DNA of 64,000 bases. It comes from Staphylococcus croceilyticus (lineage in GTDB: Bacteria; Bacillota; Bacilli; Staphylococcales; Staphylococcaceae). This document shows positions 50,593 to 62,200 of this stretch, piece after piece. A model generated the notes under the pieces. That model was not told where the DNA came from, did no database searches, and worked only from the letters and a program-made list of their open reading frames with translations. Made by a program: the position numbers and the translations under genes. The stretch covers positions 21,337 to 85,336 of the forward strand of contig NZ_PPRD01000077.1 of the NCBI RefSeq assembly GCF_002902575.1, written 5' to 3'. Positions within the stretch are counted from its first letter, which is position 1, and the number at the start of each line of letters is the position of its first letter.

Positions 50593-50997
50593 ATGAAATT
50601 AGCATTTATCAAATTTCTTGTGGGTGGCATTGCAGTTACATTAAGCTATATTATTTCAGTTATTTTACCTTGGAAAGAATTAGGAGGTGTATTTGCTACA
50701 TTACCTGCAGTCTTTTTAGTTTCATTATTTATTACGGGCATGCAACATGGCGACGTCATTGCGAAACACGTGAGTAGGGGTGCTGTATTTGGAATGACTG
50801 GCGTGTTATTTAGTATCTTAGCAACTTGGGCGATGCTATACTATACTAATCAATGGTTATTAAGCATTGTAGTAGGATTTATCGTATGGTTTGTTAGTGC
50901 GGTAATCATATTTGAAATCGTAGAATTTATTGCGCATTTAAGATTAAGAAGGGGAAAACATGGCTGGAAGACCGAAAGATCCGACAATCAATCATAA
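50593..50997 (+). CDS. DUF3147 family membrane protein (second of pair)
   Basis: 134 aa, four hydrophobic helices (FLVGGIAVTLSYIISVIL, GVFATLPAVFLVSLFI, MTGVLFSILATWAML, IVVGFIVWFVSAVIIF). It shares the xxFLVGGIAV and ATLPAVFL motifs with its neighbour. TTG 50578 is part of the GGAGG region, so ATG 50593 is used. The 3' end overlaps the tetR start by 38 nt, and the C-terminal tail (RLRRGKHGWKTERSDNQS) is basic and cytoplasmic. Confidence 0.75.
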   Translation: MKLAFIKFLVGGIAVTLSYIISVILPWKELGGVFATLPAVFLVSLFITGMQHGDVIAKHVSRGAVFGMTGVLFSILATWAMLYYTNQWLLSIVVGFIVWFVSAVIIFEIVEFIAHLRLRRGKHGWKTERSDNQS

Positions 50998-51487
50998 AAT
51001 ATTTAATGAAATAGATAAGTTATTAGAAGACACACATTTTAGAGAGATTACAATTGATCAACTCGCAGAAAATACTGGTATATCTAAAGCTACAATATAT
51101 CGACGTTGGAAGGATAAAGCATCAATTATTGTAGATATGTTTGTGAGTAGAACTCAAGTTTTTGAGCATGAACATGAAGATTTATACTCATTTATAATAA
51201 GAATTATGGAAATTTATAAAACAAACTTGGGACGTGCAGTTATTGAAATATTGATTAGTAATCAACAAAGTGAAGCACGCGAATTATTTATGAAAGGTTA
51301 TTTTGAAAGTAACCGTAAGAGTTTAAAATCTATTGTAGCTAGACATATTGATGAAGCGGATCAAGATATGTTTATAGATTTAATCTTCTCACCGATTTAT
51401 TTCAATATTTTGATTAAACCTAATGTATTAGATGAGGATTATATCGAAAGAATGTTAAAAATTGTATTAAAAGCATTTGGAAAGTGA
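50960..51487 (+). CDS. TetR/AcrR-family transcriptional regulator
   Basis: 175 aa. N-terminal HTH (ITIDQLAENTGISKATIYRR followed by WKDKASI) and an all-helical ligand domain. AGAAGGGG lies before ATG 50960. It is the last gene of the DUF3147 unit and very probably represses it through the 30-bp palindrome at 50162. The inducer is unknown; the two membrane proteins may export it. Confidence 0.9.
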   Translation: MAGRPKDPTINHKIFNEIDKLLEDTHFREITIDQLAENTGISKATIYRRWKDKASIIVDMFVSRTQVFEHEHEDLYSFIIRIMEIYKTNLGRAVIEILISNQQSEARELFMKGYFESNRKSLKSIVARHIDEADQDMFIDLIFSPIYFNILIKPNVLDEDYIERMLKIVLKAFGK

Positions 51488-52191
51488 TACAAGAATGAGA
51501 GTGATTCTTGTATCACTTTTTTAATTTTTATAATAGTGTAATTTGATTTATCTTTTGTGTAAAATGCATCAAATACTTGGTTTAAATCTTCATTTGCTGC
51601 GTTTAGGATTTTATTTTCCGATAAAACAGATGTACCTTGAGCACGTGCAATATAAAATTCATCAAATCCCATAATCTCTTTAAACATTTCTTTTAAATAA
51701 TAGTGAGAGAACTCGAGAGGCATGTAACGATCGTCATTTGTATAAATGCCACCGCTTGCTTGAAGTAATAACGCTTTATAATCATCAGTCATTAAACCAA
51801 CTGAGCCATCTTCTGTATATTTAAATGTTTCTCTAGCAATCATAATGTTATCGATATAGTCTTTTAATCGTGATGTAATATTGAAATTATGAAATGGCGT
51901 TAGAATAACAATGCGATGATGCTCTTTAAATTGTTTGAGTAAGAATGCTTGTAAATTAGCTATCTTTGTTTCGTCCTCAGTTAATGTTGAACCTGAACTT
52001 TGTTTATTCCACACATTTAATAGTTGAGCTTCTTCGATACATGGTAACGCGATATCATATAAGTTAAGTTCTTCAATCGTTCCGTTTGGAAAAGCATTTT
52101 TGTATTTCTCTAAAAATAAATTCTTTAATTTAGCAGTATATGTGTTTTCATTGTGAAAATTAGGATGGGCATTTATAAGCAATGTGTTCAT
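51439..52191 (-). CDS. AzoR-like NAD(P)H/FMN oxidoreductase with run-on C-terminus
   Basis: 250 aa flavodoxin-fold protein. LLINAHPNFHNENTYTAKL binds the FMN phosphate; TPFHNFNITSRLKDYIDNI and LLLQASGGIYT are the AzoR active-site motifs. Family members are usually 200-215 aa. The last ~27 residues (from KIKKVIQESLSFLYHF) are encoded by the two arms of the tetR terminator and by antisense tetR sequence, so they are probably not native. A lost stop codon or small indel is likely. No clear SD is visible; the minus-strand start is ATG 52191. Confidence 0.8.
   Translation of the reverse strand: MNTLLINAHPNFHNENTYTAKLKNLFLEKYKNAFPNGTIEELNLYDIALPCIEEAQLLNVWNKQSSGSTLTEDETKIANLQAFLLKQFKEHHRIVILTPFHNFNITSRLKDYIDNIMIARETFKYTEDGSVGLMTDDYKALLLQASGGIYTNDDRYMPLEFSHYYLKEMFKEIMGFDEFYIARAQGTSVLSENKILNAANEDLNQVFDAFYTKDKSNYTIIKIKKVIQESLSFLYHFPNAFNTIFNILSI
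51481..51525. terminator. Strong terminator after tetR
   Basis: AAAGTGATACAAGAAT and ATTCTTGTATCACTTT form a perfect 16-bp stem around GAGAGTG, followed by TTTTAATTTTT. It begins inside the last tetR codons and lies wholly within the azoreductase-like frame on the other strand. Confidence 0.93.
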
Positions 52192-52592
52192 ACTATGAAT
52201 TAGCTCCTTTGTTAGTATGTACTATTCTCATATTTTATAGTTTAATTTAGTTTACTGTGCTTAAGTAAAAACTCAAATTATTACGTCTTCGATGAGGATT
52301 AAAATAATAGAATATTAAATGATGTTTTAAAAAGGTAAGGTAAATAACCAAATAGATGAAATGAAGCGAAGAAGTATAATACTTTTTTGTTTCACTTTTT
52401 TTATGTTGTGTCAGTCTTACGGTCGTCTAAAAACATTGATATTACAGTATGTAAAAGCATTTTGACAATAAAAAAAGTGACTTTGTCTAAAAGGTTTGGT
52501 AGCTTTTTAAGAGAAGTAGCGTTTCTATAAAGTTAGTACTATTTCTTACTTCAAATTAATATAAGATTATTTACTTTAAGGAGCTAAAAATA
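52192..52592. other. Intergenic gap between the azoR-like gene and the XRE regulator
   Basis: About 400 bp without a gene. TTGACA (52462-52467) with GTCTAA after 17 bp is a weak promoter candidate for the XRE gene. A CAGTCTTACGGTCGTCTA segment at 52421 resembles the short dispersed repeat seen at 20703 and 44960. Confidence 0.4.
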
Positions 52593-53165
52593 ATGGAAAT
52601 TGGTCGTCAAATTAGAAAGTACCGAGAAAAATTGGGTTATTCTCAAGAATATTTAGCAGAAAAATTATATGTTTCTAGACAAACGATATCCAATTGGGAA
52701 ACTGAAAAAAGTTATCCAGATATACATAATTTGATGATGATGTGTACATTATTTGATGTCTCACTTGATGATCTTGTTAAAGGAGACGTGAAAAACATGA
52801 ACATGGATAAGATAAAAAAAGAAATGGATTTTTGGGCGTGGATGATGGTTATTTTCATGGGATTAGGGGCTATACTGCTTGGTCCATTAATGTATTTTTT
52901 CAGAATTTGGGGCTATGTTATAATTATAGCTCTTTTAGGCATAGGTATGTATAGTTCTATAAGAATAGATAAAATTAAATATAAAAATGATTTAGATAAT
53001 TATGATAGAATAGTGGCATTTATGAATGGTAAGGATCCAAGTGAGATTAAAACGACTAAAACACGTGATTTAGTAACGAGTGTATTGTCATTTGTTTTTT
53101 TCGTTGGATTATTCATAATTATTGCAAGTCTAAGTAGTTATTTAACCTATACTTTTTTACCTTAA
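52593..53165 (+). CDS. Membrane-anchored XRE-family regulator
   Basis: 190 aa. Residues ~1-65 are a Cro/CI helix-turn-helix (IGRQIRKYREKLGYSQEYLA then EKLYVSRQTISNWE). A short linker leads to hydrophobic segments at ~78-110 (MMVIFMGLGAILLGPLMYFF and VIIIALLGIGMY) and ~163-188 (VLSFVFFVGLFIIIASLSSY). TTTAAGGAG precedes the ATG. Such HTH-membrane proteins are common single genes in staphylococci. It converges on the giant adhesin gene and might influence it (speculative). Confidence 0.85.
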   Translation: MEIGRQIRKYREKLGYSQEYLAEKLYVSRQTISNWETEKSYPDIHNLMMMCTLFDVSLDDLVKGDVKNMNMDKIKKEMDFWAWMMVIFMGLGAILLGPLMYFFRIWGYVIIIALLGIGMYSSIRIDKIKYKNDLDNYDRIVAFMNGKDPSEIKTTKTRDLVTSVLSFVFFVGLFIIIASLSSYLTYTFLP

Positions 53166-53173
53166 TGAACAAA

Positions 53174-53213
53174 AAAGACCTAAGAAGAGCAAAGTCTTCT
53201 TAGGTCTTTGGTA
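53174..53213. terminator. Terminator between the XRE gene and the giant adhesin
   Basis: AAAGACCTAAGAAGA and TCTTCTTAGGTCTTT form a perfect 15-bp stem around GCAAAG. With A and T flanks it can serve both converging genes. Confidence 0.92.
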
Positions 53214-53224
53214 GTTAAAGGAGA

Positions 53225-56200
53225 TTATTTATCTTCTTTTTTTCTTCTTCTACCGAATAATAAGATGCTACCTAAACCTGCAAACATTGTAGCTAATAAT
53301 GGTGCGTTAGTGTTAGTTTCTTCGCTACCAGTTTTAGGAAGATGTTTAGGTTTATTAGGTTGTTCAGGTGTTGGTGGCACGTGATGTGTCGGTGGTACAC
53401 CTGGTGTTTTAGGTGGAACCGGTGGTTTACCCGGATGATGTGGCGGATGAACCGGTGGTTTACCTGGTTGATGAGGTGGGTTATGTGGTGGTTGATATGG
53501 CGGTTTGTCAGGTTTTGGTGGTACTGGTGGTTTAACTTTATTGTTAAACTCAGTATCATTTAATCCGACTGCTTTACCACCTGTACTAATGTAACTTACA
53601 GTTGCTTGTAAATCACCAGTTGTTGGATTTCCAGTCACTACCACAGTTGCCACGATTGACATTGTATCGTAATCAACGTTTGCATCTGTTCCCACTTTTT
53701 CAGTGATTAGGTAAGAGTAAGTTCCTACTTTATCGAATTTAATTGGTAAGAAGTTCACTTTACCATTAACATCATTTGTTGCTAATTGAACTGGGTGATC
53801 AGGATTATTTAAGTCAGTTAAGATGAATGTATAATCTCCACCTTTAAGTTGACCACCTTCAAGTTTCTTAGTCACTTTGAATTCAAATTTTGCTGGTACT
53901 GGTGTTACTTTGTTAATACGTTTTTCAGTTGATGGTGGAGGTGGTACCTCGTTGCCACCTTTAACTGGGTTAAAGAATTGAACAGATTGGTTTGCCACGT
54001 TAGTGATGTCTTTATTAGCTTTTGCATCGCTTCTAATTACACCAACGATATCAAATTTGTAGTAACGTCCAAATGGCATTTGTGCATTATCAATCACGTG
54101 ATCTTTCACTAAGTTTTCTTTAGTAGTCGCAGTGATGACACCATTTTCATTTACGATATCGAATAAGTGAGTGACATCTTGGCCAGTAACACCATCATAA
54201 GCTTTAATATTTTGAACAGCTACGCTTGATTCATCGTAATCATCAGTGATACCTAATTTATTAATTTTATTAGCAGCAGTTAATTTCGTAGTATCTAACC
54301 ATACTTGGTAAACGATTTTATCTCCACGATTTAATGCTTTTGTATTAATATTTTCAGGTTCATTGTTACTTGTTTGATCAGCGTATGGATTGTTGTTTGT
54401 ATCAGCGTATTTATTCGCTAATTCACTATCATCATCCAATAGTTTGTTACCAGTTAAATCGAATTTTTCGACTGATAAATCGAATTTTTCAGGTTGGAAT
54501 ACTGGTGTTGGTGGTACTGGAGGTTTAACAGTGTTGTTAAATTCAGTATCGTTTGCACCAATAGCTTTACCGCCTGTACTGATGTATTTCACAGCTGCTT
54601 TAAGATTACCTGTAGCTTCATCTTTAGTAACATTTACATTAACTAAAATATTCATTGCATCATAATCTACATTTGCATCTGTTCCGACTTTTTCAGTAAC
54701 AAGGTAAGAATGTGTACCTACTTCTTTATATTTCATAGTTGAGAATTTCACAATACCATTCGCATCGTTTGTTACTTCTTGAACGACATGGTCTGGGTTA
54801 TCTAAATCAGTTAATACGAATGTGAAGTCTCCACCTTTAAGTTGGCCACCTTCAAGACGTTTCGTTACTTTAAGTTCGATATCAGCTGGTGCTGGTTTCA
54901 CTTTGTTCACACGTTTTTCTGATGGTGGTGGAGGCGGTACCTCATTGCCACCTTTAACTGGGTTGAAGTATTGAACAGATTGGTTCGCAATGTTAGTGAA
55001 ATCTTTTCCAGCTACTGCATCAGCTTTCACTGTACCAACAATATCAAATTTATAGTAACGTCCGAATGGCATTTGTTCGTTATCGATGACATGATCTTTC
55101 ACTAAGCTTTCTTTAGAAGTAGCTGTGATAACACCATTATTGTTAACGATATCAAATAGGTAAGATACATCTTTACCAGTTACGCCATCGTAAGCTGTGA
55201 TGCTTTGTACATCTACGCTAGACTCATCATAATCATCAGTGATACCTAATTTATTGATTTTGTTTGCTTCAGTTAATTTTGTAGTATCTAACCATACTTG
55301 GTAAACGATTTTATCTCCACGGTTTAATTCTTTCGTGTTGATATTTTCAGGTTCATTATTATTAGTTTGATCAGCGTAAGGATTTTTAGCTGTGTCAGCA
55401 TATTTATTCGCTAATTCGCTGTCATCATCTAATAATTTGTTACCTGTTAAATCGAATTTTTCGACTGATAAATCGAATTTTTCGACTGATAAATCGAATT
55501 TTTCAGGTTGATATACAGGTGTTGGTGGAACTACTGGTGGTGGTGGAGTAATTGTATTGTTGAACTCAGTATCGTTTAATCCAATAGAATTACCGCCTGT
55601 ACTTACATAGTTCACATTTGTTTTTAAGTTGCCAGTAACTTCGTCTTTTGTTACATCAACATTGACGATGATTGACATTGTATCGTATTTGACGTTTTGT
55701 TCTGAACCTACTTTTTCAGTTACAAGATAAGAGTGTTTACCTACTTCATTATATTTAATTGGTAGGAATTTAACATTACCACTTGCATCGTTAGTAGCTT
55801 GTTGAACTGGTTGATCAGGGTTTGCTAAATCAGTTAATACGAATGTGAAGTCTCCACCTTTAAGTTCTCCACCTTCAAGTTTCTTAGTGACTTTAAGTTC
55901 GATATTCGCTGGTTCAGGTTTAACTTTGTTGATACGTTTTTCAGTTGATGGTGGAGGTGGTACCTCGTTGCCACCTTTAACTGGGTTAAAGAATTGAGCA
56001 GATTGGTTAGCTACGTTTGTAATTTCTTTTCCACCGACTGCGTCAGCTTTAACAGTACCCACGATATCAAATTTATAGTAACGTCCGAATGGCATTTGGT
56101 CATTATCAATCACATGGTCTTTCACTAAGTTTTCTTTAGTAGTCGCAGTGATTACGCCATTGCTGTTAACGATATCAAATAGGTGAGTCACATCTTGACC

Positions 56201-59200
56201 AGTTACGCCATCATAAGCTTTGATATCAGAAACGTCTATGCTTGATTCATCATAATCATCAGTAATACCTAACTGATTAATTTTATTAGCAGCAGTTAAT
56301 TTAGTTGTATCTAACCAAACTTGGTAAACAATTGTGTCACCATGACTTAATGCTTTTGTATTAATGTTTTCAGGTTCATTGTTATTTGTTTGATCAACAT
56401 AAGGGTTGCTGTTTGTATCAGCATATTTATTCGCTAATTCACTATCATCATCTAATAATTTATTGCCTGTTAAATCGAATTTCGGAACAGATAAATCGAA
56501 TTTTTCAGGTTGGAAGTGTGGTGTTGGTGGTACTGGAGGAATAACAGTGTTGTTAAACTCAGTATCATTTGCACCAATAGATTTACCGCCTGTACTGATA
56601 TATTTCACAGCAGCTTGTAAGTCACCAGTTGTTGGATCTTTCGTTACATCAACATTTACTACGATAGACATTGTGTCGTAATCTACGTTTGCATCTGTAC
56701 CTACTTTTTCAGTAACTAAGTAACTATATGTGCCAACTTCTTTATATTTAATTGCTGCAAATTTCACATTACCATCTGCATCATTAGTTACCTCTTGAAC
56801 AGGTTGTTCAGGGTTAGCTAAGTTAGTCAAGATGAATGTGTAATCTCCGCCTTTAAGTTGACCACCGTCAAGATGTTTCGTTACTTTAAGTTCGATATTA
56901 GCTGGTGTAGATTTCACTTTATTGATACGTTTTTCAGTTGATGGTGGAGGTGGTACTTCATTACCGCCTTTAACTGGGTTAAAGAATTGAACAGATTGGT
57001 TCGCGATGTTAGTGAAGTCTTTACCTGCTACCGCATCAGCTTTAACAGTACCAACGATATCAAATTTATAGTAACGTCCAAATGGCATTTGATTATTATC
57101 AATTACATGGTCAGTTACTAAACTTTCTTTAGTAGTTGCAGTAATGACACCATTTTCATTTGTAATGTCGAATAAGTGAGTCACATCTTGACCAGTTACA
57201 CTATCGTAAGCTTTAATATCACTTACTTCAACGGTTGTTTCATCGTAATCGTCAGTAATACCAAGTTTATTAATTTTATTCGCTTCAGTTAATTTTGTAG
57301 TATCTAACCATACTTGGTAAACGATAGTATCTCCACGATTTAATTCTTTCGTGTTAATGTTTTCAGGTTCATTATTATCTGTTTGATCTGCATATGGATT
57401 GCTAGCTGTATCAGCATATTTATTTGCTAATTCGCTATCATCGTCTAATAATTTATCTCCTGTTAAATCAAATTTAGGAACAGATAAATCGAATTTTTCA
57501 GGTTGGATTTCAGGTGTCGGTGGTACTGGAGGAATAACAGTGTTGTTAAACTCAGTATCATCTTGTCCTATTGATTTACCACCTGTACTTACATAACTTA
57601 CATGAGCTTTAAGATTACCAGTTGTTTCATCTGCGTCTACAGTCACAATAGCACTTACTGTCATTGTATCGTAGTCAACGTTTGCATCTGTGCCTACTTT
57701 TTCAGTAATAACGTAATTATATGTGCCCGGTTGGTTATATTTAATTGCTGTGAAGTTAACGTTACCATCAATATCGTTAGTAGCTTCTTCGACAGGTTGA
57801 CTAGGGTTAGCTAAGTCGATTAAGTCGAATGTGTAGTCGCCACCTTTAAGTTGTCCGCCTTCAAGATGTTTAGTTACTTTTAATTGAAGATTAGCTGGAT
57901 CTGGTTTCACTCTATTGATACGTTTTTCAGTTGATGGTGGAGGTGGTACTTCATTGCCACCTTTAGCTGGATTAAAGTATTGAGCAGATTGGTTCGCAAT
58001 ATTTGTAATATCTTTACCAGCTACAGCATCAGCTTTCACAGTTCCTACAAGTTCAAATTTGTAGTAACGTCCAAATGGCATTTGGTCATTATCAATCACA
58101 TGATCAGTTACTAAACTTTCTTTAGTAGTTGCAGTGACTACGCCATTATCATTTGTAATATCGAATAAGTTCGATACATCTTGGCCAGTTACACCATCAT
58201 AAGCTTTGACATCAGTAATCTCTACACTTGTTTCATCGTAATCATCAGTGATACCTAATTGATTAATTTTATTTGCTTCAGTTAGTTGAGTTGTATCTAA
58301 CCAAACTTGGTAAACGATTTTATCGCCACGATTTAATTCTTTCGTGTTAATGTTTTCAGGCTCATTATTATCTGTTTGATCTGCATATGGATCGTTAGCT
58401 GTATCAGCGTATTTATCTGCTAATTCGCTATCATCATCTAATAATTTTTTACCTGTGATATCAAATTTTTCCACTGATAAATCGAATTTCTCAGGTTGGA
58501 AATGTGGTGTTGGCGGTGTTGGTGGTACAAAAGTATTATTGAACTCAGTATCTGCCGGTGCAACTGATGTTGCAGTAAGAACATGTAAGTCTTTAGTTAC
58601 ATTCACAGTTACAGTGGCTTTCATCGTATCGCTTGTAACACCTACTTCTGTACTTGGTACTTCTTCAACAGTATAAGTAAATGATTTACCAGCATCTGCA
58701 TTTGTGTAAGTAGGACGCTTACCATCAACAAACGTAAATGTGATTTTACCGTCTGCATTGTTAGTACCAGTCGCAATAACTTCGCCATTTGCATCTTTCA
58801 TATTGAATTGGAATTCTTGATTTTGTAAGTCGCGACCTGTTAATGCTTTAGTAAATTCAACATCAAAGTTTAATTCTTTAGGTGCAACATAGAAGTTATC
58901 GAATTCAGTATCATCAGGTGTAATGACAGTAGCTTCAAAGTTACCAGTTGTGCTGTTTTTCGTTACATTAACTGTAACTGTTGCTTCCATAGAATCATAG
59001 TCGATATTACTATCTGTGCCAGCTACTTCTTTAACAGTATAAGTATGAAATCCTTCTTCATTGTAAGAAATTTCATCGAATGAAACTTTTCCGTCTTTGT
59101 TAGTAACGGTTTGAATAACTTCACCATTTTCAGAAAGTGTGAATTGGAATTCGCCATCAGTTAATGTTTTACCAGTTAACGCTTTAGTAAATTCAAATTT

Positions 59201-62200
59201 CGCTTTCGCTGGTGCAGGCGTATAAATGTTGTTGAATTCAGTGTCCGCTGGTGCAACTGATGTTGCAGTAAGAACATGTAAGTCTTTCGTTACATTAACT
59301 GTAACTGTCGCTTTCATAGGGTCACTTATGACGCCTTGTTCTTCGCTAGGCACTTCTTCCACAGTATAAGTGAATGATTTACCAGCGTCTGCATTTGTAT
59401 AAGTAGGACGTTTACCATCAACAAATGTAAATGTGATTTCACCATCTGCGTTGTTCGTACCAGTCGCAATAACTTCGCCGTTCGCATCTTTCATGTTGAA
59501 ATGGAATTCTTGGTCAGCTAAAGGACGACCAACTAATTCTTTAGTGAATTTAACACCAAAATCTAACTCTTTAGGTGCAACATAGAAGTTGTCGAATTCA
59601 GTATCGTCAGGAGTGATTACGTTAGCTTCGTAGTTACCAGTTGTGCTGTTTTTCGTTACATTAACTATAACTGTAGCAACCATAGGATCATAATCGATAT
59701 TTGTATCGGTACCAACCACTTCTTTAACAGTATACGTATGAAGTCCTTCTTCGTTATAAGATATTTCATTAAATGAAACTTTACCGTCTTTATTGCTTAC
59801 AGTTTGAATAACTTCATCATTTTCAGAAAGAGTAAATTGGAACTCACCATCAGTTAATGCTTTACCAGTTAATACTTTAGTAAATTCAAATTTCGCTTTC
59901 GCCGGTGCAGGCGTATAAATGTTGTTGAATTCAGTGTCCGCTGGTGCTACAGATGTTGCAGTAAGAACATGTAAGTCTTTCGTTACATTAACTGTAACAG
60001 TCGCTTTCATAGGGTCACTTATAACACCTTGTTCTTCGCTAGGCTCTTCTTCCACAGTATAAGTAAATGATTTACCAGCATCAGCATTTGTATAAGTAGG
60101 ACGTTTACCATCAACAAATGTAAATGTAATCTCACCATCTGCATTGTTAGTACCAGTTGCAATAACTTCACCATTTGCATCTTTCATTTTGAAGTGGAAT
60201 TCTTGGTCAGCTAAAGGACGACCAGCTAATTCTTTAGTAAATTTAACACCAAAGTCTAATTCTTTTGGTTTAACGTAGTAGTTATCGAATTCAGTATCGT
60301 CAGGGTTAACGATGACAGCTTCTAAAGCACCAGTTGAAGGGTCTTCAATTACGTTAACTAATACCACTGCTACCATAGGGTCATAGTCGATATTTGCATC
60401 AGTACCAACTACCTCTTTAACGTTGTATATGTGCATACCTTTTTCAGTGTATGAAAGGTTGTCGAATACTATTTTACCGTTTTGGTTTGTTACTGTTTGG
60501 ATGACTTCATCATTTTCAGAAAGTGTGAATTGGAACTCACCGTCAGTTAACGCTTTACCAGTCAATGCTTTAGTAAATTCAATTTTTGCTTTCACAGGAG
60601 TAGGTGTGAATGAGTTATTGAACTCAGTATCTCTAGGTGCTACAGATGTGACTGTAAGTACACGAAGACCTTGGCTTTCAGATTTTGCTACATTCACTGT
60701 AACTGTCGCTTTCATAGGATCACTTGTAACTCCTGGCTCTTCACTTGGTACTTCTTCTACAGTATAAGTGAATGATTTACCGGCATCTGTATTCGTATAA
60801 GTAGGACGCTTACCATCAACAAATGTAAATGTAATTCGTCCATTCTCATTGTTTGTACCAGTCGCAATAACTTCACCATCAGCATTTTTCATATTGAAGT
60901 GGAATTCGCCATCACGTAAAGGGCGACCCGCTAAATCTTTAGTGAAGTCTACGTCAAAGTTTAATTCCTTAGGTGCAACATAGTAGTTATCAAATTCAGT
61001 ATCTTGAGGGTTGTCAACGATTGCTTCAAGATTATGTGTAGATGGATCTTCGATAACATTAACGATTACAGTTGCTACCATTGGATCATAGTCGATGTTT
61101 GTATCTGTACCTCGAACTTCTTTAATAGTGTAAGTATGGTTTCCTTCACTAGTATAAGAAATATCTTGGAATGTTACTTTCCCATTTACGTTTCTAACTG
61201 TTTGAAGTACTTCATCATCTTCAGAAAGAGTGAATTCAAACTCGCCATCAGTTAATTTTTTACCTGCTAATACTTTCGTGAACTCAATTTTCGCTTTTGC
61301 AGGCGTAGGTGTATAAACGTTATTGAATTCAGTATCTCTAGGAGCTACAGATGTTACTGTAAGCACATGTAAGTCTTGAGTTTCGCTCTTAGTAACATTT
61401 ACAGTTACTGTTGCTTTCATTGGATCGTAAGTTACGCCTGGTTGACCGCCAGGTACTTCTTCAACCGTATAAGTAAAGGTTCTACCCGCATCAGCGTTTG
61501 TATAAGTAGGACGTTTACCATCGAGGAAATCAAAATTAATTTGACCTTGATCGTTGTTTGTACCAGTGGCAATGACTTCACCAGCAGCATTTTTCATGTT
61601 GAAATGGAATTCACCATCAGTTAATGGGCGACCAGTTAAATCTTTAGTGAAATGCACATCAAAGTTTAATTGTTTAGGTGCAACATAATAGTTTGTAAAT
61701 GCTTGGTTTCCATCAGTATCAGAATTATAAGCATAAGTCACATTTGATTTTAAGACACCGTTTTCTTCAGTCACGTTAACTGTTGCAGTCACTGTTAAAG
61801 GCTCAGCATCATAGTCGGAACTTAAGTTTGTTTTATTTTCAGTGATGGTATAAGTGTACGTACCAGGTTTAGTAAATGAAATTTTATCAAATGTTACAGA
61901 ACCATCGGCTGCATTTGTTTTAGATTGAGATGCAGCTGGAATCGCTGGTGAATTTGGCCCAGCTACGATATTGAATGTAAATTGTCCATTAGTTAATTGA
62001 CCATCAGGTAAAGAGTTATTACGTTTAACTACCTTTCTCGCAGTTAATGTTACCTCTACTGGTTCAATCTTAGTGTAGTAATAGATAACAGGGTGTGCTT
62101 TCGTTAATAAGTTTTGTAAACGGAAGTTACTACCGCGACCTACTTGAACACCTTTAATTGTTTGGTCAGGAATGAAAACGTTACCTAACGCGCCATCACC

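Noticed and set aside
53342..53563. Plus-strand Trp-rich ORF of 73 codons opposite the adhesin wall segment
   Set aside because: It is the complement of CCA/CCG proline codons; no ribosome binding site and composition explained by the repeat on the other strand.
54390..58676. A series of similar plus-strand ORFs of 65-91 codons
   Set aside because: They recur at the period of the 993-bp repeats and mirror the adhesin coding strand; no start signals.
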